In this document: positions 51,605 to 60,998 of the stretch, piece after piece
Layout: the number at the start of each line of letters is the position of its first letter
Numbering within the stretch: position 1 is the first letter of the stretch
Assembly (NCBI RefSeq): GCF_002419965.1
Contig: NZ_DIHC01000016.1
Location: 167,496-231,495 of the forward strand
Direction: 5' to 3'
DNA from: Pseudomonas sp. UBA5706
GTDB taxonomy: Bacteria; Pseudomonadota; Gammaproteobacteria; Pseudomonadales; Pseudomonadaceae
DNA length: 64,000 nt
The notes under the pieces: generated by a model
The model's database searches: none
What the model was told of the DNA's origin: nothing
Seen by the model: only the letters and a program-made list of their open reading frames with translations
Made by a program: the position numbers and the translations under genes

Positions 51605-52666
51605 TTACGGAATCAACTTGCGCGCCCGCAGTGCGTCGAACACGTCGTAAAACGCCTGGTCGCTGGCCTGAAATTCCTTGAAGCCCAGGGCGCGGCTTTT
51701 CGACATGTCCGTCACTACCTCGATCGGCCGCCCGAGGTCGGCGTCGGTGTGCCACGGTGAGATCAGGCGATCGATATCAGGCTCGTTCAAGGCGTGCTCG
51801 CGAACGATGCCGTCCCACACCTTCTGATCGTCCGTCATTTGCGTCTGAAGTGGTGCCAAGCTCGGCGGATAGGCCGCCGGGTGCAGGCCGAAATATTCGG
51901 CGATCCGGCCCCACATCCACTTCCAGCGGAACACGTCGCCGTTAGTGATGTTAAAGGCCTGATTCGCCGCCGCCGGCGTCGTTGCCGCCCACAGCTGCTG
52001 CTTGGCCAGTTGCCGTGCATCGGTCATGTCGGTGAGGCTGTCCCACTGCACCCGGGAACCGGGGAACACGAACGGTCGGCCCGTGGCTTTGCAGATCGAG
52101 GCGTATACCGCAAGGGTGGTCGCCATGTTCATGGCGTTGCCCACTGCAACACCGGTGACCGTGTGCGGGCGGTGCACGCTCCAGGTGAAGCCATCGCGCT
52201 CGGCAGCGGCGAACACTTCGTCCTCCTGGGCGTAGTAGAAGTTCTCGATATCCAGACGGCCCTGTTCTTCACGAAACGGCGTCTGCGGCAGCGTGCCCTT
52301 GCCATAAGCCTCGAACGGGCCCAGGTAATGCTTGAGACCGGTGACCAGGGCGACGTGCCGGACGCATTTTGCTTCTCTGAGTGCATCGAGCACGTTGCGC
52401 ACCATCGCCGCATTGACCTTGATGTTTTCGGCCTCGGTGGCCTGCCGCGACCAGGTGGTCATGAATACGTGAGTCGGCTTCAGACCGTCGAGCGCCTGTT
52501 TCACCGAGGCCGGGTCCTGCAGGTCCGCGGCAACCGGAATCACGCCGGCCGCTGGCGAAGGGTTGCGCGAGAGCGCGGCGACCTGCCAGCCATTATCGAG
52601 CAGCAGTTGGGTGGTTGCGCTGCCGACGATGCCACTGGCACCGACGACCAATGCGGTCTGGGTCAT
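51605..52666 (-). CDS. Extended SDR reductase, PRISE-like (progesterone 5-beta-reductase type)
   Basis: 353 residues. Rossmann start TALVVGASGIVGSATTQLLL with GxxGxxG; DPASVKQALDGLKPTHVFMT, and FTWSVHRPHTVTGVAVGNAM with the downstream SGIVG/HRPHTV features seen in the plant/bacterial PRISE enzymes that reduce enones. Catalytic Tyr/Lys of classical SDRs is altered as in that group (NFYYAQEDEVF). GGAG precedes the ATG; the frame extends upstream to 53026 without conservation. The DUF2938 gene lies upstream on the same strand; the spacing (109 bp) allows a shared transcript. Confidence 0.88.
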   Translation of the reverse strand: MTQTALVVGASGIVGSATTQLLLDNGWQVAALSRNPSPAAGVIPVAADLQDPASVKQALDGLKPTHVFMTTWSRQATEAENIKVNAAMVRNVLDALREAKCVRHVALVTGLKHYLGPFEAYGKGTLPQTPFREEQGRLDIENFYYAQEDEVFAAAERDGFTWSVHRPHTVTGVAVGNAMNMATTLAVYASICKATGRPFVFPGSRVQWDSLTDMTDARQLAKQQLWAATTPAAANQAFNITNGDVFRWKWMWGRIAEYFGLHPAAYPPSLAPLQTQMTDDQKVWDGIVREHALNEPDIDRLISPWHTDADLGRPIEVVTDMSKSRALGFKEFQASDQAFYDVFDALRARKLIP

Positions 52667-52775
52667 GAGAATCTCCGTTGAGAACAGGAATGATCGGCCA
52701 ATGCGGCCCTGATCACTCAGAACCGACGCAAAGGGCACAGGTTCAGCGCAATACGCAGGGCGTTGCGTAAACGGT

Positions 52776-53258
52776 TCAGCCCACCAGCAACGCGGTGCCG
52801 TACATGCCGATGGCGAACACCACGTGGCCAATGACATTTTGCAGGCGGGCCACCGTCGGGTTCGGCGCCTTGCTGCACGCCACGCCCACGCCCATCCCTG
52901 GCTGTAAAATGAACCAGCCTGCGCCGACCGTGACCAGCCCCACCACCAGCGCCGGCAAGAACGTCGGGAAGTGCGCCCACTGCACACCCCAGACCAGCAA
53001 CACGATCGCCGCGAAAACGATGCCAACCAGGTAATGCATGGCCCAGCCGATCTTCAGCTCGCTGGCCACGGGCGCAGCGTCTGCAATGCCGTTGCGGTAC
53101 ACGAACCGGCCGTTGCGCATCCCGGCGAACCAGCGCCCGACCAGATGCCAGGAGGGCGTCGGCAAGCCCAGCGTGGTTTTGAGCAACAGCGCCCATAGGT
53201 CGAGTAACGCCGTGCCGCCGATACCGATGACCACAGCGAGAAAGATGAATTCGAACAT
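52776..53258 (-). CDS. DUF2938 family membrane protein
   Basis: 160 residues with four hydrophobic helices: FEFIFLAVVIGIGGTALLDL, HYLVGIVFAAIVLLVWGVQW, LPALVVGLVTVGAGWFILQP and VIGHVVFAIGMYGTALLV. The ATG at 53258 follows AAGGAAAAC. The function is unknown. It is upstream of the SDR gene on the minus strand, probably in the same unit. Confidence 0.85.
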   Translation of the reverse strand: MFEFIFLAVVIGIGGTALLDLWALLLKTTLGLPTPSWHLVGRWFAGMRNGRFVYRNGIADAAPVASELKIGWAMHYLVGIVFAAIVLLVWGVQWAHFPTFLPALVVGLVTVGAGWFILQPGMGVGVACSKAPNPTVARLQNVIGHVVFAIGMYGTALLVG

Positions 53259-53437
53259 GGTTTTCCTTGAGAATTGTCGGTTACCGATACATGCGCATTG
53301 GCAGCACACGTTAGCAGCTGAATTATTTTTTTGTGAAATGTGCATCCATTCTTTGCTGCAGAACGTATAGAGCCGTTAGCCACGAAACCGTCGCCATTGG
53401 GCGCGGTGAACAATTTAAGGAATGACGGGAGGGTAGG

Positions 53438-53755
53438 ATGTGGAAGCGCAAGCCGCGCACAACGCTGGCGCAGGATCTCTACGACACCGCAGGGAATCTG
53501 CAGACAGTGGTGCGTCAATTGATGGAGTTGTCGCTTGAACTCTCCGAGGATGGCAACGAGCGTGCAGCCCAAGCCACCACCTGGATGATTCTGACCCTGC
53601 AAGAGCGGGAGGCCGGATTGAGGAAACACGCCGATCGATTGACCAAGACAGGCAATCTAGGCCGACGCGCATCAGACGCGGTGACCGGCACTAACCCGCC
53701 GAGAAAACCATTGGCCAAGCCTCGTCTGATCGATGATGCAGGTCGTCTGGATTAA
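53438..53755 (+). CDS. Hypothetical protein, 105 aa
   Basis: Starts at ATG 53438 after GGGAGGG. Helical front half (AQDLYDTAGNLQTVVRQLME, LSEDGNERAAQATTWMILTL), Pro/Arg-rich disordered tail. No signal or membrane segment. Not recognised. Convergent with the DUF6555 copy 2, separated by 23 bp. Confidence 0.6.
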   Translation: MWKRKPRTTLAQDLYDTAGNLQTVVRQLMELSLELSEDGNERAAQATTWMILTLQEREAGLRKHADRLTKTGNLGRRASDAVTGTNPPRKPLAKPRLIDDAGRLD

Positions 53756-53778
53756 CGCGCCGGGGCTGATACACGGCT

Positions 53779-54003
53779 TTACGCGGCGTTCCATTCCACT
53801 TGTGTAAGGCCCAGGGACTCGGCCTGACGTTGGGTCAGGCGCGGGACTTTGTCAGAACGATATTTGGGTATCTGACCGATGCCGGCATCGACGGTCGCCC
53901 AATGCCAAGCCTCATCCTTATCCATCGCGGCGGAGTGGATGTAGAAGGTTTTGTAACTGCCGTGAATCAAATAGTCGATTCGGAAGTGCGTGCTGTTGGG
54001 CAT
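53779..54003 (-). CDS. Small DUF6555-like protein, copy 2
   Basis: 74 residues, the same length as the copy at 7308-7532 and about 60-65% identical by eye. Conserved blocks: HFRIDYLIHGSYKTFYI, DEAWHWATVDAGIGQIPKY and SLGLTQVEWNAA. Starts at ATG 54003. Neighbours are an unknown gene and DUF2252, not those of the first copy, so the two genes were dispersed. Function unknown. Confidence 0.85.
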   Translation of the reverse strand: MPNSTHFRIDYLIHGSYKTFYIHSAAMDKDEAWHWATVDAGIGQIPKYRSDKVPRLTQRQAESLGLTQVEWNAA

Positions 54004-54243
54004 CTCGGTTATCTCTGGAAAAAGCGCGAATTTAAGGTGGCGATGCTTAATACGGCGTCGATGCTTAAACAGGCGCGCAAAAGGCGCATCAAACTTTGTG
54101 CATAAAGTAGAGATTCCCCGTCATCCAGATAATTCCGGCATTTTTGCGGGCAGCCGCCGGAGGGCAGAGATGGACGCGCAAACATTCTGCAACGTCGCGC
54201 ATGGCCACGTGTCTACAAGGCAACTCCCCTTAAAGAAGCCTCC

Positions 54244-55428
54244 ATGAAAACCCCTCGTCCTGCCGCACGGCTTGAACCTCTTCAGCAACTTCGCAATTTG
54301 AAAATGGCGCGGTCTGCCCATGCCTATGTGCGCGGCAGTACGGTGCAATTTTATGAATGGCTGCACTCTCAATCCGGCCGCCGCCTGCCCAATGGGCCAC
54401 CGGTCTGGATCTGTGGGGACTGCCACGCGGGCAACCTGGGCCCCACCGGCGATCTGAAGGGGCGCATCGACATTCACATCCGCGACCTGGACCAAACGGT
54501 GATTGGCAATCCTGCCCACGATCTGGTCCGGCTTGCGCTGTCCCTGGCCACCGCAGCGCGGGGTTCGGACCTGCCGGGCGTTGCGACCGCACGCATGCTC
54601 GAAGAAATGATGGTCGGCTATGAACTGGCGTTTGAAAGTACCGTCGATGAGGAGCCGCCACGGCCCGCGCAGGTCAAGGCCGGCATGCGCAGCGCCGTGC
54701 AGCGGACCTGGAAGCACCTGGCCGAGGAGCGCATCGAGGATATGCGACCGACCATCCCGCTGGGCAAGCACTTCTGGGCGTTGTCCAAGGCAGAGCGTGG
54801 AGCGCTCAAAGCGTTGTGCGCCACGGATGAAATTCACACCCTGGTGACCTCACTTAAAGGGCGGTCCAAAGACGATAGCGTCGAGCTGCTGGATTCGGCG
54901 TACTGGGTAAAGGGTTGCAGCTCGCTGGGCCTGCTGCGTTACGCCGTACTGCTTGGTGTTGGCGACGATCAAGACCAGGAGTTCTGCCTGCTGGACATCA
55001 AGGAAGCGGTGGCTGCGGCTGCTCCGCGTACAGCCCGGGCCAGCATGCCGCGGGACAACGCCAAGCGGGTGGTGGAGGGCGCGCGCCATCTGTCGCCGGG
55101 TCTGGGCGAGCGCATGCTGTCCACGCGGCTGCTTGATCATGGTTTCTTCATCCGCGAACTGTTGCCCCAGGACATGAAGCTGGAACTGGATCAATTGAGC
55201 CAACCCGAGGCAATGCGGGCCGCAGGCTACCTGGCCAGGGTGGTGGGCATCGCCCATGCGCGCCAAATGGACCTGGAAACTCGTGCTGCATGGATTCGCG
55301 AATTGCGGGCCAGTCGTTCGCAGACGCTGGACGCGCCCTCCTGGCTTTGGTCCAGCGTGGTTCAACTGGTGGGCAGTCACGAGCAAGGGTATCTGGAGCA
55401 CTGCCGGCGGTATGCGTTGCAAGGCTAA
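54244..55428 (+). CDS. DUF2252 family protein
   Basis: 394 residues. The domain resembles a kinase-like fold: GDCHAGNLGPTGDLKGRIDI gives an HxGN-type catalytic loop and IRDLDQTVIGNPAHDLVRLA the following Asp/Asp segment; later WVKGCSSLGLLRYAVLLGVG and FCLLDIKEA with probable Lys. It starts after MKTPRPAARLEPLQQLRNLK. Substrate unknown; often seen near stress genes. AAGAAG precedes the ATG. Confidence 0.88.
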   Translation: MKTPRPAARLEPLQQLRNLKMARSAHAYVRGSTVQFYEWLHSQSGRRLPNGPPVWICGDCHAGNLGPTGDLKGRIDIHIRDLDQTVIGNPAHDLVRLALSLATAARGSDLPGVATARMLEEMMVGYELAFESTVDEEPPRPAQVKAGMRSAVQRTWKHLAEERIEDMRPTIPLGKHFWALSKAERGALKALCATDEIHTLVTSLKGRSKDDSVELLDSAYWVKGCSSLGLLRYAVLLGVGDDQDQEFCLLDIKEAVAAAAPRTARASMPRDNAKRVVEGARHLSPGLGERMLSTRLLDHGFFIRELLPQDMKLELDQLSQPEAMRAAGYLARVVGIAHARQMDLETRAAWIRELRASRSQTLDAPSWLWSSVVQLVGSHEQGYLEHCRRYALQG

Positions 55429-55813
55429 CGTGTGACGCTGGTTTCACAGCGCCTCTTTCGGACAGCAGACGGCTGCTCGCGAGTGCGAGTACGCCGTTCC
55501 TGAAAACTTGTTGGGCGGTGCCGACAATCCATTCGTTCGAAACTCTAACGCCCAGCCTGGTTGCGAGCAGCCATTCAATCGAACGCTGTTTATTTATTGG
55601 CCTCCGCCGGTCGGCCAGTGCGCATTAAACGTCGTCATGATAATCGGCGCCTTCTGTCGCAAGGCCGAGCATAACTGCGAATTACTCGGCATTGCCTGCA
55701 TCCCATCTATGAGCGAGACAGCTCGGACGGGCGAATCCAGCAGTTGGCGGTATTCAAATAACGTCCCGGGAGTCGTCACATTAGACAGTCATAGCCTGAT
55801 TGGGAGATACACC
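55429..55813. other. Upstream region of manganese catalase, 385 bp
   Basis: Open frames here are short and overlapping with no ribosome site. It should carry the catalase promoter. No operator recognised. Confidence 0.45.
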
Positions 55814-56716
55814 ATGTTTCTTCACAACAAACGACTTCAATATACCGTGCGTGTTGCTGAGCCTAACCCGGGTCTGGCTAATCTGCTTTTGGAACAATTC
55901 GGTGGCGCGCAAGGCGAGCTAGCCGCCGCCACCCGTTATTTCACCCAGGCATTGGCTGAGGAGGATCCAGGGCGCAAGGATCTGTTGCTCGACATTGCGA
56001 CCGAAGAGTTGAGCCACCTGGAAATCATTGGCTCTATCATCGTGATGCTGAACAAAGGCGGTAAAGGCAAGCTGGCCGAGGCTGTCCAGGACGAAGGCGA
56101 GCTTTACCGTGACCTTAATGGTGCGGGTAACGACTCGCACATCACCAGTCTGCTATACGGCGGTGGTGCTCCACTGTGCAACTCGGCAGGCGTTCCATGG
56201 ACTGCTGCCTACGTCGATAACATCGGCGAACCCACGGCGGACTTTCGCTCCAACATCGCCGCCGAAGCTCGGGCCAAAATCGTGTACGAACGCTTGATCA
56301 ACGTCACTACCGATCCCGGCATCAAGGAGGCGCTGGGTTTCCTGATGACCCGAGAAATCGCCCACCAACTGTCATTCGAGAAGGCTCTGCATTCGATCCA
56401 GCCTAACTTCCCGCAAGGCAAACTGCCGGGGATGCCCGAATTCACCCGCACGTACTTCAGCATGTCCAACGGCGAACCTAACGTACGCGGGCCGTGGAAC
56501 AATGACCACGATTTCGAATACGTGGAAAACCCGCATCCGGCTGTGGACGGCGGAGATGGCACGGCATCGGTCACCTTGAGCGATGCTGAGTCGGACACGC
56601 TGGCGATGCTTGCAGAGCGCACCAAGTCCGACCTGTCTGTTGATCCAATGACGGGGGCAGATCTTGGCTCCGGGTTGGCGCAGGGTGATACACCACCGAG
56701 TGAGCGCACGCGCTGA
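55814..56716 (+). CDS. Manganese catalase
   Basis: 300 residues. Dimanganese catalase that destroys hydrogen peroxide without heme. Ferritin-like four-helix core with ligands Glu35 (GELAAATRYF), Glu65 and His68 (EELSHLE), Glu151 (AEARAKIVYERL) and His184 (REIAHQLSFEKAL). The N-terminal MFLHNKRLQYTVRVAEPNPG and C-terminal beta-tail are typical. GGGAG precedes the ATG; an upstream frame from 55508 is not needed. Near DUF2252 and DUF6555, it suggests a stationary-phase or desiccation stress group. Confidence 0.94.
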   Translation: MFLHNKRLQYTVRVAEPNPGLANLLLEQFGGAQGELAAATRYFTQALAEEDPGRKDLLLDIATEELSHLEIIGSIIVMLNKGGKGKLAEAVQDEGELYRDLNGAGNDSHITSLLYGGGAPLCNSAGVPWTAAYVDNIGEPTADFRSNIAAEARAKIVYERLINVTTDPGIKEALGFLMTREIAHQLSFEKALHSIQPNFPQGKLPGMPEFTRTYFSMSNGEPNVRGPWNNDHDFEYVENPHPAVDGGDGTASVTLSDAESDTLAMLAERTKSDLSVDPMTGADLGSGLAQGDTPPSERTR

Positions 56717-56783
56717 TCAAAAACACAGGCCGCGCTGGTTGGACAGCGCGGCCCCTTATTTTCTTTTTGTCGAGGGCTGGCTC

Positions 56784-56999
56784 ATGGCTTCTTCGTTCAA
56801 GCGCAGACAGGCACCGGGGCATATCCGGGAAGAACAGGTAGAGGGTGTTGGGGAATTTGCTGGAAACGTCGTGGGCACTTTTGGTCGTACGGCGCAAAGT
56901 TATGAAGTCCAGGCGGGGATCTTGGCGCGGGGGATGCAAGCGGCGTTATTCGTCGAGCGATTCAAGAAAGGTTTATTGAAGGTTCCCGGACGAGAGTAG
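56784..56999 (+). CDS. Small hypothetical protein, 71 aa
   Basis: Starts at ATG 56784, 67 bp after the manganese catalase. Basic front (SSFKRRQAPGHIREEQ), helical middle with GEFAGNVVGTFGRTAQSYEV and an alanine-rich end. No known family. Followed by a good terminator, so it is the last gene of the catalase unit. Confidence 0.6.
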   Translation: MASSFKRRQAPGHIREEQVEGVGEFAGNVVGTFGRTAQSYEVQAGILARGMQAALFVERFKKGLLKVPGRE

Positions 57000-57031
57000 C
57001 CATTTGTGTCGCTAGTCGTCGATCTTGCTCG

Positions 57032-57054
57032 CCCGCGCTATGCGCGGGTTTTTT
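57032..57054 (+). terminator. Rho-independent terminator
   Basis: CCCGCGC-TAT-GCGCGGG followed by six T. A 7-bp GC-rich stem, 3-base loop and T run, just after the catalase unit. It is the clearest intrinsic terminator in the window. Confidence 0.9.
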
Positions 57055-57181
57055 AGCTAAGGGGCATTGGGTGAGGGTGCCGCTCCATTGTTCCAGCGTC
57101 CCTGGGGTTTGCCGATCGCCAGACCCCAGCAACGCTTTCAAGACAACCTTCCCCCCATACAAAAGCCCGCGATTGCCTGGA

Positions 57182-58165
57182 TCACCGGCTCCGTGTCACC
57201 GTCAACACCACCGCCGCGATTCGATCCGCTTGCTGATACGGCGCAGTGTCCAGCTCCTCACCAAACACATCAGGGTCCATCTCCCGATACGTCCACGCGA
57301 GTTCTGGTCTGTCAACCACCGCCCGAGCCTGCTCCAGAAACAGATCAACCCCATCAACCGACGGCGCGCCGGTATACAGCACCAAACTCCCCCCGACCGT
57401 CAAACGCTCTACCGCCTGGGTCAGAATCCGAATCGACAGCTCGGAGCCCAGCCGTTCCCCGCCATGCCGATAGGCTCGCTGTTGCGTGTCCTGCATATAC
57501 GGAGGATTGGCGACGATCAGATCGAACGCCCCCGTCGTACCCTCCAGAATGTCGCTGTGATACGCCGAAACATTTTCAACCCCGGCCAGCGTTGCGTTGA
57601 TCGACGTGAACCTCAGCGCCGTCGGATTGATATCCACCGCCAGGACCTGCGCGTCGCGCCTGGCCTTGGCAATCAGAATCGCGCCGACACCGCTGCCGCA
57701 ACCAATGTCCACCGCCGTGCGCACGGGGTGAGTCGTCGTACGTAAATGGTCTTCGATGGCTTGCGCGAAACGGTAGGTGTCGGGGCCGAAAAATACCGAG
57801 TCATTAGCCAATGTGGGAAAGCTTGAATGCACGAACAACACGTTCTCCAGGCTGGACCATCGCACATCGCTGACCCAGAGCCCGGCATGGGCGCGTAACA
57901 CGCCGCTGTCCAGTAATGCCTCCAGTTCCGCCTCGGGCAGCAGCTCGCTTTCGAACGGTCGACTCCAGCCAAAAATGTCCCGCAGGCTGCGCGCTTTACG
58001 GTTTTCTTCCCGCGCATTGACCCGCTGATGCGTCAATGGCGTGACGGTTACGAAGCGGTATTGTTCGGCGCTCAGATGCTTGCCCAGCCGCAATAAGGCC
58101 AGATCATGGTCTGTGTCAGTCGACAGGTCAGCCGGGGTCGGTTCCAGAATATTGAGGTTATTCAT
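57182..58165 (-). CDS. Class I SAM methyltransferase (HemK/PrmC-like)
   Basis: 327 residues. A helical N-terminal half (to about 160) precedes the methyltransferase core: AVDIGCGSGVGAILIAKARR (SAM loop), VLAVDINPTALRFTSINATL, DLIVANPPYMQD with the NPPY motif of N-methylating enzymes that act on glutamine or adenine. The start overlaps the stop of the upstream diiron oxidase gene (ATGA); ATG 58177 would overlap further. Because of this coupling its substrate is probably a small molecule or a peptide made by the neighbour rather than a release factor. Confidence 0.83.
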   Translation of the reverse strand: MNNLNILEPTPADLSTDTDHDLALLRLGKHLSAEQYRFVTVTPLTHQRVNAREENRKARSLRDIFGWSRPFESELLPEAELEALLDSGVLRAHAGLWVSDVRWSSLENVLFVHSSFPTLANDSVFFGPDTYRFAQAIEDHLRTTTHPVRTAVDIGCGSGVGAILIAKARRDAQVLAVDINPTALRFTSINATLAGVENVSAYHSDILEGTTGAFDLIVANPPYMQDTQQRAYRHGGERLGSELSIRILTQAVERLTVGGSLVLYTGAPSVDGVDLFLEQARAVVDRPELAWTYREMDPDVFGEELDTAPYQQADRIAAVVLTVTRSR

Positions 58166-59547
58166 CGGGTCAGGCATCCAGGAGAAAGTCGCTGTGCATA
58201 GATTCGAGTGGCAAGCAAGCCGTCCGGAGTGGCATGGGAGGCGGGCGCCATCAGCGCAATGAGTTCATTGACCGGGCGGGAAGGGGGCACAGGCAGCAGG
58301 TGTGGACTTGCGCTGGACAACGCAGTCGGCGCGCCGCTGGACGCCTTGCGGCGGAATCTCGCGCGAAACGGATTAGCCTGCCGCGGCGGTGCGTCCGCCT
58401 GCCAGTCACCCGCTATCCAGTCGCTGAGCAATTGCATTTCGTAGCCACTGAATACGCCGAACATGACCGCGCCAGCGCCGCTGATCAATTGCCAGAAGCG
58501 GCTTTGCGCAGGGTCTTGATGACGTTTGATCCAGCCGCGATCCTCCAGCGCACCGAGCAGTTGGCGGCTCTGGCCGGGGGTGGCCAGCCATTCATTGATG
58601 GTGCGCCCTTCGAGGCGGCAGTAGTCCGAATGCATGTGCTGGCCAAAGGTGCTCTTGTCTTCCAGCATCCTGACGACTTCGTGCTCAAGATTGAACGAGC
58701 GGATCACGTCATTGGAGTTCAGGCCCAGGTCATTGAGCAGATAGCCTGCACGCAGACGTCGCAAGAATTCGCCACGCGACTCGTCGCTGGGCAACATATC
58801 GATCACGGCGGCAACAGCCTTTTGGGCATGGCCGGTGCTGGCGTTGTCAACGGTGACGTGGAGGGTGAAGTAATAGGGGTCGATGCCCAACTCGCTGAGT
58901 TCAAATGCAGTGATCAGCAAATGCAGCGGCAGCTGTTCGTAGCCCAGGTTGTAGCCGATCACCTCAGGCAGAAATTCATCCGAGAGATGTCCAAGAGCCA
59001 ACTGGATGGCGCCCTGCAGATAAAGACCATCCTCTAGCGGCGCGGTGGGCGCGCAGTCGTGCTCAGACAACAGATTGCGATAGAGCAGGACATGATTCAG
59101 AGCCGGATCGCCATCGCCCAGTTCTTCCAGGTAGGTGCGGATCAGACCTTGGTAGCGCCAGTCGTCGGCATGCTTGATCGCACCGTACAGCCATGCGCCA
59201 TCCACCAGTTTGCTCGGCGCGACATGCTGGAGGAAATGCAGGGCGTGCGCTTTATTGCTGAAAAAACGGCGCTCGCCCCCTGCATGACGCTCTTCCAGGT
59301 AGGTGCGATAGCGTTCAGCGACCGACTGACTGTTGCTGGTCACCCATTCGCTCAGATCGGCAGGATCCTCAGGGAGATTGGACGGCAGTGCGCTGGCAAT
59401 TTTCAGCTGCTCGCGCAGGAAGTCACGCGCGTCCCGCTGCTCGCTGTCGGCGGGTGCGTGCAGCAGGGCCGAATAGAGCGAAAAAGCTGTAGCCGATGGG
59501 GTGGGTGGGACAGCGGAGGGGTGGGCAAACCGCAGTAAGGAGGTCAT
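58162..59547 (-). CDS. Heme-oxygenase-like diiron oxidase (iron-containing redox enzyme)
   Basis: 461 residues. The HDO metal-ligand pattern is complete: Glu142 and His152 (EELGDGDPALNH), Glu204 (LGYEQLPLHL), His230, Asp234 and His240 (FTLHVTVDNASTGH). Such enzymes N-oxygenate, decarboxylate or cleave small substrates in natural-product pathways (for example UndA, SznF, FlcD and FlcE). About 120 residues before and 200 after this core have no clear homologue in memory; a winged-helix-like segment lies near 310-365 (LGALEDRGWIKRHQDPAQSR). It is overlapped by a methyltransferase gene. The substrate is unknown. Confidence 0.85.
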   Translation of the reverse strand: MTSLLRFAHPSAVPPTPSATAFSLYSALLHAPADSEQRDARDFLREQLKIASALPSNLPEDPADLSEWVTSNSQSVAERYRTYLEERHAGGERRFFSNKAHALHFLQHVAPSKLVDGAWLYGAIKHADDWRYQGLIRTYLEELGDGDPALNHVLLYRNLLSEHDCAPTAPLEDGLYLQGAIQLALGHLSDEFLPEVIGYNLGYEQLPLHLLITAFELSELGIDPYYFTLHVTVDNASTGHAQKAVAAVIDMLPSDESRGEFLRRLRAGYLLNDLGLNSNDVIRSFNLEHEVVRMLEDKSTFGQHMHSDYCRLEGRTINEWLATPGQSRQLLGALEDRGWIKRHQDPAQSRFWQLISGAGAVMFGVFSGYEMQLLSDWIAGDWQADAPPRQANPFRARFRRKASSGAPTALSSASPHLLPVPPSRPVNELIALMAPASHATPDGLLATRIYAQRLSPGCLTR

Positions 59548-59856
59548 GTAAACGCCTGCTAATGTTCTTGGTATGTCTCTCAGAGGGACGCCGCTGGCGA
59601 TAATTCAAAAGAGTTGTGCAGTGAGGGACGAACGACACGTTCATTTCATCATCGGCGCTTGCGTTGGCAATCGTTGGCACTTCGCAGACACGCCCGGCAG
59701 ACGCCTCTGACCATCTGTCGTTGCGCCGTGTTAATGCGCTGAACGATGGCAAATCGGTAGCAGTCATTAGCTTTGTCCGTTGCAAACGCGCGCGACAGTG
59801 CGAGCGACGGACAGACCAAACCGTGACCTATGGCCGATACCAGCGGAGATACCCCG
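59548..59856. other. Divergent promoter region, 309 bp
   Basis: Between the diiron oxidase gene (minus) and the catalase-like gene (plus). No gene, repeat or recognised operator. Confidence 0.45.
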
Positions 59857-60972
59857 ATGACTGACCTACCTGAAACGCGTCTGCCGGTTGTGCCATTGCC
59901 TTTCGAGCCCGCCTTTGAAGTGATTCCCGACGACGAAGCCCAGACCAGCAAGGAGCTGGCCGAGACGCTGCATACCATTCTGGAAACCACGTTCAAGGAC
60001 GAGGGTCATGCCAACCGCAGCGTGCATGCCAAATCCCATGGATTGTTGCGGGGTCGAGTCACGGTGCTCGACAATTTGCCGCCGCAACTGGCTCAAGGTG
60101 CCTTCGCCAAGCCCGGAACGTTACCGGTGGTGATGCGTTTTTCGACCAACCCGGGGGACATTCTCGATGACAAGGTCTCGACCCCTAGAGGCCTGGCGTT
60201 GAAGATCGTCGGCGTTGAGGGTTCGCGGTTGCCCGGTTCTGAAAACGACGTCACCCAGGATTTCGTCATGCAGAACGCCAAGGCGTTCACCGCTGCCAAC
60301 CCCAAGGCGTTTCTGAGAACCCTGAAACTGCTGGCCAAGACCACTGACAAGGCGCCCGGGATGAAGAAGGCATTCTCGGCGTTGCTGCGCGGCGTGGAGT
60401 CGACCATTGAAGCGATGGGCGGCGAAAGCGGCACACTGAAGAGCCTTGGCGGCCATCCGCAAACCCATATTCTGGGCGAGACGTTTTACAGTGTCGTGCC
60501 GTTTCTCTACGGCCCTTACTACGCCAAGTTGTCGGTCGTGCCAGTGGCTGAGTCGTTGACGGCACTGACCGATAAGCACGTGGATTTCGAGGGCAACCCG
60601 GACGGGCTGCGCAAGGCCGTCAACGACTATTTTGCTCAGCAGGGCGGAGTTTGGGAGATACGCATTCAACTGGCGTCTGACCTGGACAAGATGCCAATCG
60701 AAGACGCTTCGGTGGTCTGGCCCGAAGACGTCAGCCCTTACGTCACCGTCGCTCGTGTTGAGGTCGATGCGCAACCGGCCTGGAACGCGCAGAGCGCTCG
60801 CGAAATCGATGACGGCATGGCATTCAGCCCTTGGCATGGCTTGCAGGCGCACCGTCCATTGGGCGGCGTAATGCGCGTGCGCAAACCGTCCTACGAAATG
60901 TCTTCGGGTTTCCGCGCAGAACACAATGGCTGTCCGATGCACGAACCACGCCCTAGCCAGGATCCACGCTAA
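59857..60972 (+). CDS. Catalase-family (SrpA-like) heme protein
   Basis: 371 residues, shorter than true catalases (about 480-550). The core is present: His in RSVHAKSHGLLRGRVTV, MRFSTNPGDILDDKVSTPRG, NDVTQDFVMQNAKAF with Asn, and the C-terminal AFSPWHGLQAHRPLGGVMR, where the normal proximal Tyr motif (RxxxY) is replaced by HRPLG. This is the SrpA-like catalase-related group of mono-domain heme peroxidases; weak or no catalase activity is likely. ATG 59857 has GGAGAT upstream; an earlier ATG at 59830 lacks a site. Confidence 0.85.
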   Translation: MTDLPETRLPVVPLPFEPAFEVIPDDEAQTSKELAETLHTILETTFKDEGHANRSVHAKSHGLLRGRVTVLDNLPPQLAQGAFAKPGTLPVVMRFSTNPGDILDDKVSTPRGLALKIVGVEGSRLPGSENDVTQDFVMQNAKAFTAANPKAFLRTLKLLAKTTDKAPGMKKAFSALLRGVESTIEAMGGESGTLKSLGGHPQTHILGETFYSVVPFLYGPYYAKLSVVPVAESLTALTDKHVDFEGNPDGLRKAVNDYFAQQGGVWEIRIQLASDLDKMPIEDASVVWPEDVSPYVTVARVEVDAQPAWNAQSAREIDDGMAFSPWHGLQAHRPLGGVMRVRKPSYEMSSGFRAEHNGCPMHEPRPSQDPR

Positions 60973-60998
60973 GTCAGGCCTTCGGGCGAGGTCACTCC

